Notes: generated from the sequence alone by a model not told the origin. A stretch of DNA of 64,000 nucleotides from Phycisphaerae bacterium (GCA_030745875.1 JASLNT010000022.1:105793-169792), one strand, 5' to 3'; shown: positions 8,887 through 17,856, counted from the stretch's first letter. Translations and numbers: made by a program.

Positions 8887-9333
8887 TCACTTGGCGAGCG
8901 TCAGGAGTTTCAGCGCCAGTTCGGGATCCGGGGCGCGTGACGCATCGACACCATCGATTTCCAGGATCACCGCCTCCAGCACGCAAAAAACCTTCGCCCC
9001 GCCGCGCGGGCAGCCGGCGATGACTTCGTCGCCCCGCCCTATCGCCGCGTGCAGATGCAGCTTGGGCGTATTGTCGTCGCAGTCGCGGAAAATCGTTCCG
9101 ACACCGGCAACCTCGCGGGCGTCGTCAAATTCAGTGTACTGAGGCTCGATCGGTCCGGTTGGAGATTTGGGGCCGACAACTACACGAGCGCTGCGGAGCC
9201 CGCCGATGATTATGACAGCGGCTGAATCAATGCCCTCTTTCGCTGCGATGGATTCGATTTCTTCGTAGACGTCCTCGCCCTCAAATCCGCGTGCGACGAC
9301 GACCCTTCCGATTTTCCCTGTCTGGTAGTCCAT
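8887..9333 (-). CDS. DUF296 (PPC/PD1-like) domain protein
   Basis: A 148-residue protein when started at ATG 9333; a longer open frame upstream overlaps the preceding gene and has no coding look. The sequence matches the PCC/DUF296 family: VVARGFEGEDVYEEIESIA at the N-terminus, the central IIGGLRSA, and LHLHAAIGRG with VIAGCP and FCVLEAVI. These small proteins trimerise and the archaeal and bacterial ones bind metal through His residues, while plant relatives fuse to AT-hooks. It begins 14 bases after the FlgT-N-like gene and should share its transcript. Its role in an envelope operon is unclear. Confidence 0.8.
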   Translation of the reverse strand: MDYQTGKIGRVVVARGFEGEDVYEEIESIAAKEGIDSAAVIIIGGLRSARVVVGPKSPTGPIEPQYTEFDDAREVAGVGTIFRDCDDNTPKLHLHAAIGRGDEVIAGCPRGGAKVFCVLEAVILEIDGVDASRAPDPELALKLLTLAK

Positions 9334-9347
9334 GGGAGAACCCGGTC

Positions 9348-10490
9348 TCACTTCTTCACGAATGTCGCCTTGATCACGTTCTGGGAGATGTCGGTGATTT
9401 CGATGATATCTTCGAACTGCCCGGCCAGCGTTTCGGCGAGTTTCTCGGCGTTGGTGTCGCACTGGATGGAGATTGTCGCAACGTTCGAAGCGAACTTCCC
9501 GTTGACCTGCTTGACGCCCTTTATGCCCTTGAGCGTCTTCTTGAGTTTGAAGTAAGCCGACGCTTTGATTTTCTCGACAACCAACTGCACCTCACCCCGC
9601 CCTTCGAACACGTCCATCCAGAACTGCAGAATGTCAGCGCGGATCTTAGGGGCGACCTTCCTGCTGCAGATGCTCAGCGCCCGAAAAGCCGCTATCTTGC
9701 CCGATGTGCGATCGCTCTGCTGGGCGGTATCTTTCCGGCTGGAGAGCAATTGGGCGGTGTCGCTGCGATAACATTTAACGTTGCACGTGGCGCCGTATTT
9801 GAAGAATCTCACACCCGCATAGTTCCAGACGCCCCCGGAGGCGGCTTCGGCCGTTCCGGTTATGAACAACTGAGCTCCGTACTGTTTGGCGATAGCCTGG
9901 ATCACATCGGGCTTGTTTGCAGCGATGGCGGCCTGCATGTTCTTGCGCTCGATGGCTTTTATCTGCTTGCTGTTGACCAGCAGGAAACCCGACTTGAGCA
10001 GCAGGTTCTCGACACCGGTTTGCAGGGTCGACTCTTCCTGCGACCAGTTGTCGGTCCGTTCGTTGATAACGACCATAACTTTCGGTCTGCCCATTTCCGT
10101 CAGCAGGTTCGTCACAACGCCCCAGGTGTCGACAATGCCCTTAACCGAGACAATAACCCTGGCCTGCAGTTCGACCGCTCCGTCTTCGGTCTTCTTCGGC
10201 TTGCCGATGATCGTGAACTTCTGGACGTATCCCGCCGACCTGGCCAGGATCGTATCCTTCACCAAGACAAAGTTATCGGTCTTTGACTGGGAATATATGT
10301 AGGCCCCGGCGCCTTTCTCAATCGCGCGGCGCTTGGCGTCGGAGATTGCTTCGGCCTCACTCAGTCCGGCCCCGGTTACGGTAACCTCGACAAGATTGGC
10401 GTCGATTTTGCGAACCTGGGCGTCGGCCGAAACGACCAGGCAAAGCATCGACGCGGCCAGAACAACTATAAGCATCGTGATTCTAGGCAT
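9348..10490 (-). CDS. Exported FlgT-N/LPP20-like protein
   Basis: A 380-residue protein with a signal peptide (cleavage after ADAQ, about residue 25) and a GAGGAA ribosome binding site. Residues 33-120 (EVTVTGAGLSEAEAISDAKR, then a GYV-F-I segment) resemble the FlgT N-terminal domain, which occurs in Vibrio flagellar H-ring proteins and in many non-flagellar envelope proteins. The middle (about 135-260) looks like the CsgG/FlgT middle fold: a predicted strand MVVINE, a segment around VENLLLKSGF, then an AQLFITG strand. The C-terminus is another alpha/beta unit. No flagellar genes are nearby, so I read it as an envelope protein rather than a flagellar one. Confidence 0.75.
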   Translation of the reverse strand: MPRITMLIVVLAASMLCLVVSADAQVRKIDANLVEVTVTGAGLSEAEAISDAKRRAIEKGAGAYIYSQSKTDNFVLVKDTILARSAGYVQKFTIIGKPKKTEDGAVELQARVIVSVKGIVDTWGVVTNLLTEMGRPKVMVVINERTDNWSQEESTLQTGVENLLLKSGFLLVNSKQIKAIERKNMQAAIAANKPDVIQAIAKQYGAQLFITGTAEAASGGVWNYAGVRFFKYGATCNVKCYRSDTAQLLSSRKDTAQQSDRTSGKIAAFRALSICSRKVAPKIRADILQFWMDVFEGRGEVQLVVEKIKASAYFKLKKTLKGIKGVKQVNGKFASNVATISIQCDTNAEKLAETLAGQFEDIIEITDISQNVIKATFVKK

Positions 10491-10585
10491 GGTGAGAGTT
10501 CCTCAACAGCGCCGCCGGTGCTGTCCCGGCGGCGCGGAAGTCACTGGATAAATACGTATGGGTCGCTCTGGCGAAAACGCCTGAT

Positions 10586-10735
10586 TCAGTCGATAACCGC
10601 TTTCGGTTCGCCGACCGGCACGTCCTTGAGTTCGACTTTCTTTACTGTCTTAATGTCGTCGCCGCACCCGGTGATCATCGTTCCGGCGGCAAACATCGTA
10701 AGCATCATTAGAACACATACTATTCGTTTAAACAT
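10586..10735 (-). CDS. Very small lipoprotein
   Basis: A 49-residue protein. The start at 10735 is chosen because GGAG stands eleven bases upstream and because the protein then begins with a clean lipoprotein signal (MFKRIVCVLMMLTMFAAG, then ITGC lipobox). The mature peptide is only about 25 residues (CGDDIKTVKKVELKDVPVGE). It sits between two LPP20/FlgT-type genes in the same direction, so it may be a small anchoring or accessory subunit. Function unknown. Confidence 0.7.
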   Translation of the reverse strand: MFKRIVCVLMMLTMFAAGTMITGCGDDIKTVKKVELKDVPVGEPKAVID

Positions 10736-10791
10736 GGTATTTTCTCCGATGGCCTGTTTGTTGTCGGTTCTCGCCGAACATGGAGTCGGCG

Positions 10792-12156
10792 CTATCTTAT
10801 CGTGAGGTTCAGCGTTCGCTGGTAGTAAAGGATGGAGTTCCAAAGCGGGAGCATCTCAATCTCTACGACCACCTCAGCCAATCCGTCGGTGATTTTGAAG
10901 GAGTCATCGACCACTCCGGCGCCCTGCTGGAACGTCAGCATGGACGTTCCGATCTGATCGTTCTGGGCGACAAAGTCCTGCACGGAAGTGTTCGAAGTAA
11001 TCTGCAGCCCGCTGATTTTCTCTGCGAGTTTGCGACGCCCGTCGAGTTCGGCCGCACGTTTGGCCATCAGTTTGGCCTGAGCGGCGTTGGCGGCGTTGGC
11101 GGCGAGGGCGGAGTTACCGGTGACTCTCAGCCTCTGAGTCGCCCAGGGGGGAGCGCCCGCGGCGGTGGTCACCGTCTGCCTGACCGTCGCCGGCGTGGTG
11201 GTCTTGAGATAACGCTCGTTGGGAACGCCCATTCCGGTTTCCGTAATGACAGTGTCCTTGGCGCGAATAACGGCGTCCTGGATCTGCCTGACGCTGGTCT
11301 TATTGCCTTTGTACTGAGTGGTGGTCCATGTCTTCATGCTCTGGAAGAACTGCCTCAGCTTAATCTGCATCTCGACTTCGACAACCAGTTCGTCCTTGTG
11401 ATACCTGCGCCCGACCTCTTTCATTCCCCTGAGGTAGGTATTAAGCCTGGTCCTTATTTCATCGCTTTCGGTGACAAAATCCTGCACGGTGGTGGTGGAC
11501 GAGACCTGCACGCCCTTGATGCGCTCGGCAAGTTTCCTCATGGCTTCAACGCGTGCGGCGCGTTCGGCCATCAGTCGTCCTCGTGCGGTGCAGTATTGGG
11601 CCCAGTATTTCCTGGCCGCCGCGCTGGCTCCGGAGAAGGTCGCCTGCGACGCTCCGGGCGCGGGAGGTACGAGCGGGTTGGGCATCAGTTCGGGGCGAGG
11701 CACGCCGGATCCGGTCTCCCGAATGATCGTTATCTTATTGGTGGTCGTCATCTGCTGAAAATCTCGGACCTTGACCTTGTCGCCCTTGTAGTGCGCCGCG
11801 TGGATGCTCTTGAGCGTCGCGATGATCTGGGAGAGTTTTATTTCCATCACTACTTCGCAACTGCCATCTTCCAGATGCTTGACCGACACTTCCTTCATGC
11901 CAATCAACCGGGCGTCCAGCGCGGTGCGAATGGTGTCGGATTCGGCTACAAAGTCCTGCACTCTGGTTTGCGAGGTGATTTGCAGGCCCTTTATCCGTTC
12001 AGCGAGCTTCCGAATGGCGTCGGCGCGTGCGGCCCGCATCGCCAGCAGCTTGTTCTGCGCCTTGCGTTTCTCGGATATCGCATCACCTCTAGCCGAAACA
12101 ACTCCCAATGCCGCAACAATTAAACATATCGCCAGTCTTGTCGTTTTACTCATCAT
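10792..12156 (-). CDS. Exported protein with three LPP20-like repeats
   Basis: A 454-residue protein with signal peptide (about 1-25). Three homologous segments (about 30-150, 190-310 and 355-454) share the pattern RAAR-DA-RKLAERIKG, then QITS-T-VQDFV-E-D-I and a final hydrophobic E-V-V-EI-L strand, the hallmark of LPP20/FlgT-N-type domains. Linkers of 35-45 residues rich in Pro, Ala and Thr join them. Proteins of this type are envelope or outer-membrane associated. GGGAG precedes two adjacent ATGs (12156 and 12153); the second has the better spacing. First gene of a four-gene minus-strand operon. Confidence 0.8.
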   Translation of the reverse strand: MMSKTTRLAICLIVAALGVVSARGDAISEKRKAQNKLLAMRAARADAIRKLAERIKGLQITSQTRVQDFVAESDTIRTALDARLIGMKEVSVKHLEDGSCEVVMEIKLSQIIATLKSIHAAHYKGDKVKVRDFQQMTTTNKITIIRETGSGVPRPELMPNPLVPPAPGASQATFSGASAAARKYWAQYCTARGRLMAERAARVEAMRKLAERIKGVQVSSTTTVQDFVTESDEIRTRLNTYLRGMKEVGRRYHKDELVVEVEMQIKLRQFFQSMKTWTTTQYKGNKTSVRQIQDAVIRAKDTVITETGMGVPNERYLKTTTPATVRQTVTTAAGAPPWATQRLRVTGNSALAANAANAAQAKLMAKRAAELDGRRKLAEKISGLQITSNTSVQDFVAQNDQIGTSMLTFQQGAGVVDDSFKITDGLAEVVVEIEMLPLWNSILYYQRTLNLTIR

Positions 12157-12559
12157 AATGCTCCCTGAACTGCTGGTTTCGTTTCGAAAAACGACTATAG
12201 TTATGATCTCGACGCCGAGCCTTACAGCTTGACTTGTTAACTCTGGTGTAATTGTGTCCGATCGGACCCATAAGGTTACAGTCTCCTGAAATTCCTATGG
12301 TTGTTACGACACTGTATAAGCGTAGAGCCGCACCACAGCAAAAGTCAAGGTCGCTACAAGAATATGTATCGGTAATCAGACGTTCGAAATCAAATTCTTT
12401 GAGTCCAGATCGGCGCTCGGCGGACCTGATCCAAGCCTCGCCGATCGACAGGATTGCTGACAAATCCGCACTTTTACGGATTTTCGTGTTGACATACGCA
12501 CCCGGTGTGAGATAATACGCGGCTCGATTGTGGAGTACTCAGGAATACGGACAAGTAAA
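12157..12559. other. Divergent promoter region with inverted repeat
   Basis: About 400 bases between the LPP20-like operon and rplM, with no coding signal. A 7-bp inverted repeat (AAATCCG at 12462-12468, CGGATTT at 12477-12483, loop of eight) ends five bases before the rplM promoter -35 box. It could be an operator or a weak terminator. The rest shows nothing that I can name. Confidence 0.5.
12489..12516 (+). promoter_or_regulatory. Promoter of rplM-rpsI
   Basis: TTGACA (12489-12494), a 16-base spacer and GATAAT (12511-12516) form a strong sigma-70-type promoter 43 bases upstream of the rplM start. Confidence 0.7.
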
Positions 12560-12997
12560 ATGACTACCAAAACATACATGGCCAAAAACGGCGAGTTGAC
12601 CCGTACGTGGTTCGTGGCGGACATTTCGGGCAAAGTGCTCGGACGCGCCGCTACAAAGATCGCCACCGTTTTGATGGGCAAGCACCGCCCGGAATACACG
12701 CCCCACGTGGATACCGGCGATCACGTTATTGTCATCAACGCCGCCGACGTTCGCGTCACGGGCAATAACAAGCTCACCGACAAGGTCTACAAGCGTTACA
12801 GCGGGTATCCCAGCGGTTTGAAGCTCACGACCCTTGAAGATATGCTCCAGAAGCATCCCGAGCGAGTGATCTCCGAAGCCGTAAGGCGGATGCTGCCCAA
12901 GAACCGCCTGGGACGAGCAATGCTCAGGAAACTCAAGGTCTTTCCCGGCAGCGAACACTGCCACCAGGCCCAACAGTCTGAAGAAATGGAATTATAA
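12560..12997 (+). CDS. rplM: 50S ribosomal protein L13
   Basis: A 145-residue protein, the usual L13 length, and part of the large ribosomal subunit. It carries the conserved R-TWFVADISGKVLGRAAT start, the LMGKHRPEYTPHVDTGD core, a NA-DVRVTGNK segment and KVYKRYSGYP, followed by the R-LPKNRLGR signature. The ATG at 12560 is preferred over an upstream GTG because L13 proteins start about here and AGGA lies upstream. It is followed after 18 bases by rpsI, the usual bacterial pair. Confidence 0.97.
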   Translation: MTTKTYMAKNGELTRTWFVADISGKVLGRAATKIATVLMGKHRPEYTPHVDTGDHVIVINAADVRVTGNNKLTDKVYKRYSGYPSGLKLTTLEDMLQKHPERVISEAVRRMLPKNRLGRAMLRKLKVFPGSEHCHQAQQSEEMEL

Positions 12998-13015
12998 GGT
13001 TAGGATCGGCATTAC

Positions 13016-13528
13016 ATGGCACCAGAAAGCGATAAGACACCAACCGCTGAGATCAGTTTGGGCACGTCGGCTCAGACCGAATCCCCCAAAGAAAACACTG
13101 CGACCAAGACATCCTTCTCGGTCCCGACGCTCGGGGAAGGCGTTCACTACATTTTCGGAACCGGCCGACGCAAGAAGGCTGTCGCACGCGTCCGAATCCG
13201 TCCTGGAACCGGTAAGATTCTCATCAACAAGCGAGATATCGAATCCTTCTTCGTACACGAGAAGGACCGAACCGCCGCGGTTTCTCCCCTGCAAACCACG
13301 GGCATGACTAATAGCCTCGACGTATGGGTCAATGTCCGCGGAGGCGGCAGCACCGGGCAAGCCGACGCAGTGAAGCTGGGCCTGGCCAGAGCGATCGCCA
13401 AGGCAATCCCCGACGCAGAGCACACTCTGCGAGATTCAAACCTTATGACCCGCGACGCACGCATCAAAGAACGTAAGAAATACGGGCAGCGCGGCGCACG
13501 CAGACGCTTCCAGTTCTCCAAGCGTTAA
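13016..13528 (+). CDS. rpsI: 30S ribosomal protein S9 with N-terminal extension
   Basis: A 170-residue S9; the family is usually about 130. The conserved part begins at residue 46 (GTGRRKKAVARVR) and ends in the canonical C-terminal tail GARRRFQFSKR that reaches into the P site. The first 45 residues are a polar, low-complexity extension rich in Thr, Ser and Glu, not found in standard S9. Upstream is rplM in the same transcript; downstream is a strong intrinsic terminator. Confidence 0.97.
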   Translation: MAPESDKTPTAEISLGTSAQTESPKENTATKTSFSVPTLGEGVHYIFGTGRRKKAVARVRIRPGTGKILINKRDIESFFVHEKDRTAAVSPLQTTGMTNSLDVWVNVRGGGSTGQADAVKLGLARAIAKAIPDAEHTLRDSNLMTRDARIKERKKYGQRGARRRFQFSKR

Positions 13529-13550
13529 ACAAAACCGGACATCCACAGCC

Positions 13551-13580
13551 AAGGCCCCGGTGCTGCAATGCTGGGGCCTT
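13551..13580 (+). terminator. Intrinsic terminator after rpsI
   Basis: AAGGCCCC (13551-13558) pairs with GGGGCCTT (13573-13580) around a 14-base loop. The T-tract is weak (GTTCATAT), but the 8-bp GC-rich stem 22 bases after the rpsI stop fits a terminator. Confidence 0.6.
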
Positions 13581-13667
13581 GTTCATATAATAGCGCCCAC
13601 GACTCAACTACATCCCAAAGACCGCCTCCAGATCGGGCGGTGCTGCCAATCGACGGGAGTTCTCGTA

Positions 13668-14699
13668 ATGACACAAAGCGATCGCAAAATACGAGTAGTG
13701 CTTATCGGCGGAAGCGGATATGCGGGGTTTGAAGTGGTCCGTTGGCTGCTGAGACACCCCAACGCCAAACTGGTCGGCGTGTTCGGTCCGTCCAACGAAC
13801 TTGGTCCGATGGAGCAGTTCTATCCACTGCTGTCGGCGCAGACCGACCTGGTCCAGGAACTCTTCGACGCGGACCGGGTGGCGAACATCGGAGCGGATCT
13901 GGCGATGCTGTGCGTACCGCACAAGGTCGCGATGAGCTACGTCCCAACGCTCCGCGCCGCGGGCCTGCGCATTATCGACTGGTCAGCGGACTACCGCCTC
14001 ACAGACGCCGCAGTATACGAAAAGTGGTACTCGCCCCACACTGATCCCGATGGTCTGACCGACGCGGTGTACGGATTGCCCGAGTATTACCGCGACGCCA
14101 TCGCCCAGGCTTCGCTGGTGGCCAATCCGGGCTGCTACCCAACCTGCAGCATACTGGCGATCGCCCCGCTGCTTCGCGCGGGGCTCATCAAGCCCGACGG
14201 TATCGTAATAAACGCCATCAGCGGAGTCAGCGGAGCAGGACGGACCCCCCACCTGAAATTCCATTTCCCCGAGCGAAACGAGAATTTTGAGCCATATGGC
14301 GTGGGAACCCATCGACACATGCCCGAGATCGAACAGGTCCTCAGCGACGTCTCCGGACAGAAGGCCGCAGTGCTGTTCCAACCTCATCTAAGCCCCATGG
14401 ATAGAGGCATGCTGTGCAGCATTTACGCAGACCCGGTCGATGACGTGACCGACGACCAACTCACAGGCGCCCTGGTCCAGGCGTACGCTGATGAGCCTTT
14501 TGTAAGAGTGCGCACCGATGTGCTTCCGGCCAGCAAGTACGTTGCCACAACGAACTTCTGCGATGTTTCGGCCGACATGGTCAAGGGTAAGGTCGTGCTA
14601 TTCAGCGCCCTGGACAACGTCATCAAGGGCGCGTCCGGACAGGCGATCCAGAACATGAACATCATGTTCGGCCTGGACGAGACAACTGGCCTGTATTAA
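13668..14699 (+). CDS. argC: N-acetyl-gamma-glutamyl-phosphate reductase
   Basis: Third step of arginine biosynthesis: NADPH-dependent reduction of N-acetylglutamyl phosphate to the semialdehyde, in the cytosol. The protein has 343 residues, the family length, from ATG 13668 (GGGAG upstream). The N-terminal NAD(P) fold begins VVLIGGSGYAGFEVVRWLL; the catalytic Cys156 lies in NPGCYPT; the C-terminal region contains GHRHMPEIEQ-type residues (GTHRHMPEIEQ) that include the active-site His, and PHLSPMDRGM. No other arg gene is nearby. Confidence 0.95.
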   Translation: MTQSDRKIRVVLIGGSGYAGFEVVRWLLRHPNAKLVGVFGPSNELGPMEQFYPLLSAQTDLVQELFDADRVANIGADLAMLCVPHKVAMSYVPTLRAAGLRIIDWSADYRLTDAAVYEKWYSPHTDPDGLTDAVYGLPEYYRDAIAQASLVANPGCYPTCSILAIAPLLRAGLIKPDGIVINAISGVSGAGRTPHLKFHFPERNENFEPYGVGTHRHMPEIEQVLSDVSGQKAAVLFQPHLSPMDRGMLCSIYADPVDDVTDDQLTGALVQAYADEPFVRVRTDVLPASKYVATTNFCDVSADMVKGKVVLFSALDNVIKGASGQAIQNMNIMFGLDETTGLY

Positions 14700-14731
14700 T
14701 CGGTTCGACTCCGGAATAGTCTGAATCCGCC

Positions 14732-14761
14732 TTGACTGGGTCGGGTGAAGGTTTGTACACT
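14732..14761 (+). promoter_or_regulatory. Possible promoter of the pilus/secretion operon
   Basis: TTGACT (14732-14737), an 18-base spacer and TACACT (14756-14761) lie about 200 bases before the first ATPase gene, in the only sizeable gap upstream of the operon. The match to consensus is moderate. Confidence 0.35.
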
Positions 14762-14963
14762 ACAACCGCAGCAAATGTGGACCCTATTCGGGACTCGCCG
14801 CAGGCCCGCCTTCCGGTTGGTCGCGCAGTGCGTGTTAAACCCCACCTTGGTCCGGTTTCAGGATAACCGCAACGCACCACAATCGCCTGCGGCCGCTAGC
14901 GCGACAGGTCCTGGATAATGTGAAATCTGCAGCCGAAAACACTGGCCCAAAAGGATCATTCTT

Positions 14964-16670
14964 ATGGCAGGAAAGAAACGACGTCGCCTCGGCGAGATAC
15001 TTGTTGACTGGGGCGTATGCACTCCGGCAGCTACAAACGAAGCTATCGAACACGCTCACCAGGAAGGCCTCAAAATAGGTGAAGCGTTAATCGCCCTCGA
15101 ACTGGCTAGTGAAGATGACGTCACCAAAGCCCTGGCCAATCAGTTCGACATGGAGTTCATCGACCTCGACCAGAACGTCGTAGTGCCCACGGAACTGAAT
15201 CTGATCGACGAGACGCTCATCAAACGCCACCAGATTCTGCCTCTGGCGATGGAGGACGGACGCCTGAAAGTGCTCATAACCGACCCGTTGGACCTCGAAA
15301 CGCTGGACATGCTGCGTTTCAGGCTCAACTGCGAGTTGAACACCTGCCTGGCCAGCAAGTCCAGAATGAGGGAGTTTATCCGTCAATACATCGGTTCCAG
15401 CCAGAGCATCGACAAGGCTCTCGAAGAATTCGACGACGACTCGCTTGCCGTTGATGACGAGGAGCTCGAAGGCTCCGTTAACGAAGAGTCGGCCCCGATT
15501 ATCCGCCTGGTCACAATGCTCCTTACCGAAGCGGTGAACTCCAGGGCGTCTGACATACATGTCGAACCCATGGCCAACCGCGTGCGAGTCAGATACCGAA
15601 CTGACGGCGTCTGCGTTGTCCGCGACGACATCCCAAAACGAACCCAGGGCCCGGTGCTGAACCGCATCAAGATCATGGCGGGGATCGACCTTGCCGAAAA
15701 ACGCCTCCCGCAGGACGGTCGAATCAAGATGCGAATTGGCGGGACCGATATTGACTTCCGTGTATCAGCGCTCCCGAGTTATCACGGTGAGAGTATCGTC
15801 TTGCGTATCCTCAGGCCCGAAAGCGTCCGCATGGGTATTCCCGCCCTGGGCTTTGAACAGCACGACTACGAGCGTTTCCTCAAGATTATCAAGAAGCCGA
15901 ACGGTATTTTCCTGGTCACAGGCCCTACCGGATCGGGCAAGACCACCACTCTCTATGCCGCAGTGAACGAACTGAACCGGCCTGACCGCAAAATCATCAC
16001 CGCCGAAGACCCCGTAGAGTACAATTTCACCCGCGTTAACCAGGTTCAGGTCAACGATACGATCGGACTGACATTTGCTTCAATCCTTCGATCCATGCTT
16101 CGACAGGCTCCAAATATCATCCTCGTCGGTGAAATTCGTGATTTGGAGGTTGCGGAGGTGGCTATTCAGGCAGCCCTAACTGGACACTTGGTCTTCAGTA
16201 CGCTACATACGAATGACGCACCTTCTGCAATAACTCGTATGATTGACATGGGTGTCAAGCCGTTCCTCGTCGCCAGCGCAATTCAGGCGGTTATGGCGCA
16301 GCGACTTATCCGAGTAATATGCCCGGACTGCAAAGCGCCCGATCCCTCTCCCGACAAGAGCGTCTTGCGGGCTCTCGGATTCAGACCAGAGGAGCTGAGC
16401 GACACAACCTTCTATAAAGGCGCGGGTTGTCGCAATTGCAATGGCACGGGCTACCGAGGTAGACAGGGAATATTTGAGATGATGGCGATGGATGCGACGC
16501 TTCGAGAGCTTGCCTTTAACCGAGCGCCCCTCAGTGAATTACGGGCAGCCGCACGCGCCGGTGGAATGATAACCCTCCTGCAGGATGGGCGAATGAAGAT
16601 CAGAAATGGCGTAACTACACCCGACGAATTGGTTAGAATTACCCAAACTGCGGAATTGGTCAGCGGCTGA
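14964..16670 (+). CDS. PilB/GspE-type assembly ATPase (copy 1)
   Basis: A 568-residue type II secretion/type IV pilus extension ATPase. The N-terminal MshEN-type domain (about 8-150) includes two RLGEILVDWG-like repeats that bind cyclic di-GMP in relatives. The ATPase domain has Walker A GPTGSGKTTT (from residue 320), an Asp box ending EDPVEY, Walker B ILVGEIRD and the His box GHLVFSTLHTND. A zinc-binding tetracysteine pair (CPDC and CRNC) lies near the C-terminus. AAGGA precedes the ATG. First gene of the operon; a paralogue follows two genes later. Confidence 0.93.
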   Translation: MAGKKRRRLGEILVDWGVCTPAATNEAIEHAHQEGLKIGEALIALELASEDDVTKALANQFDMEFIDLDQNVVVPTELNLIDETLIKRHQILPLAMEDGRLKVLITDPLDLETLDMLRFRLNCELNTCLASKSRMREFIRQYIGSSQSIDKALEEFDDDSLAVDDEELEGSVNEESAPIIRLVTMLLTEAVNSRASDIHVEPMANRVRVRYRTDGVCVVRDDIPKRTQGPVLNRIKIMAGIDLAEKRLPQDGRIKMRIGGTDIDFRVSALPSYHGESIVLRILRPESVRMGIPALGFEQHDYERFLKIIKKPNGIFLVTGPTGSGKTTTLYAAVNELNRPDRKIITAEDPVEYNFTRVNQVQVNDTIGLTFASILRSMLRQAPNIILVGEIRDLEVAEVAIQAALTGHLVFSTLHTNDAPSAITRMIDMGVKPFLVASAIQAVMAQRLIRVICPDCKAPDPSPDKSVLRALGFRPEELSDTTFYKGAGCRNCNGTGYRGRQGIFEMMAMDATLRELAFNRAPLSELRAAARAGGMITLLQDGRMKIRNGVTTPDELVRITQTAELVSG

Positions 16671-16743
16671 GACGAATAATCATCTGGGAGGTGAACCCGC
16701 CGCTTGTGCCTACCTTAGGCCTGCAGTACGAAAGAATTGAATT

Positions 16744-17835
16744 ATGGCGACTATTCAGATTGACCGTCTCCTGGAGACATGTATCAAACGAGGCGCAAGC
16801 GACCTGCACCTGCACGTCGGAAGGCCCCCTACGCTTCGTCTCCACGGACGCCTCCGTCCACTTGAGACAAAAGAGCTTGATGCTGAAGACACTATCAGCC
16901 TCATGAAGCAAATAACGCCCCCCCGAGCCCAGGAAGAGCTTTCCGAACAGGGAGGCACGGACTTTGGTTTTGAATTCGGCGACGCCGGAAGATTCCGAAC
17001 GTCCGTCTTCCAACAGCGAGGGGATATTTCAATGACGTTGCGACTGATCCCCTCGAAGCTGCTGACATTCGAAGAGATCGGGCTGCCAACGATCACCCAA
17101 AGCCTCTGCCGACGCCCCAGAGGAATGTTCCTGATCACCGGACCGACCGGATCGGGCAAGACCACCACAATGGCCACGATGGTCAACTACATCAACACGA
17201 ATTTCGACAAGCACATCATTACGATCGAAGATCCGATCGAGTACTATCATCCGCACAAGAAGTCGATGGTCAACCAGCGTGACGTCGGCGTTGACGTGCC
17301 GAGTTTTGGTGAAGCGTTGCGGCGTGTGTTGCGTATGGACCCCGACGTTATTCTTGTTGGTGAGCTGCGCGACCTGGAAACGATTGAATCGGCCCTGCGA
17401 GCGGCGGAGACCGGGCACTTGGTCTTCGGGACGCTGCACACCACCAGCGCCCAAGGCACGATCACTCGAATTGTGGACCAGTTCCCTGTGAATCAGCAGG
17501 AGCAGATCCGCATACAGTTAGCCTCGTCGCTTATCGGAGTACTCTGCCAAACGCTTATCCCCCGCGACGACATCCGAGGGCGAATCGCCGCCTTCGAGTT
17601 CATGATGGTCACCAACGCTATCGGCAATCTCATCCGAGAGAATAAAGTATTCCGAATCCCCAGTTCCATTCAAACCGGAAAGCGGTTCGGTATGCAATTG
17701 CTGGACGATCACCTGCTGGCCCTGTTCAGAGAGGGCAAGATATCCATTGAAGATGCAATCGACAACAGTCACAGCCCGTCGGAAATGCAGGACAAGACCG
17801 GTGCGGGCGCCCAGATTGACGTAACTACCGGATAG
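16744..17835 (+). CDS. pilT: Type IV pilus retraction ATPase PilT
   Basis: A 363-residue hexameric ATPase that drives pilus disassembly and retraction. It starts with the PilT-type GASDLHLHVGRPP motif, has Walker A GPTGSGKTTT (from residue 133), EDPIEY, Walker B DVILVGELRD and GHLVFGTLHT. The C-terminal AI-NLIRENK segment (here NAIGNLIRENK) corresponds to the AIRNLIRE motif needed for retraction in PilT. It lacks the MshEN and zinc parts of PilB, as expected. Lies between the two PilB/GspE copies. PilT argues that this locus makes a dynamic pilus rather than a pure secretion system. Confidence 0.93.
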   Translation: MATIQIDRLLETCIKRGASDLHLHVGRPPTLRLHGRLRPLETKELDAEDTISLMKQITPPRAQEELSEQGGTDFGFEFGDAGRFRTSVFQQRGDISMTLRLIPSKLLTFEEIGLPTITQSLCRRPRGMFLITGPTGSGKTTTMATMVNYINTNFDKHIITIEDPIEYYHPHKKSMVNQRDVGVDVPSFGEALRRVLRMDPDVILVGELRDLETIESALRAAETGHLVFGTLHTTSAQGTITRIVDQFPVNQQEQIRIQLASSLIGVLCQTLIPRDDIRGRIAAFEFMMVTNAIGNLIRENKVFRIPSSIQTGKRFGMQLLDDHLLALFREGKISIEDAIDNSHSPSEMQDKTGAGAQIDVTTG

Positions 17836-17856
17836 CCGAGAATCGAGAACATAGAT

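Noticed and set aside
10780..12123. A 447-codon plus-strand frame antisense to the LPP20-like gene
   Set aside because: The minus strand has a signal peptide, ribosome binding site and repeated domains; the antisense frame only mirrors the repeats.
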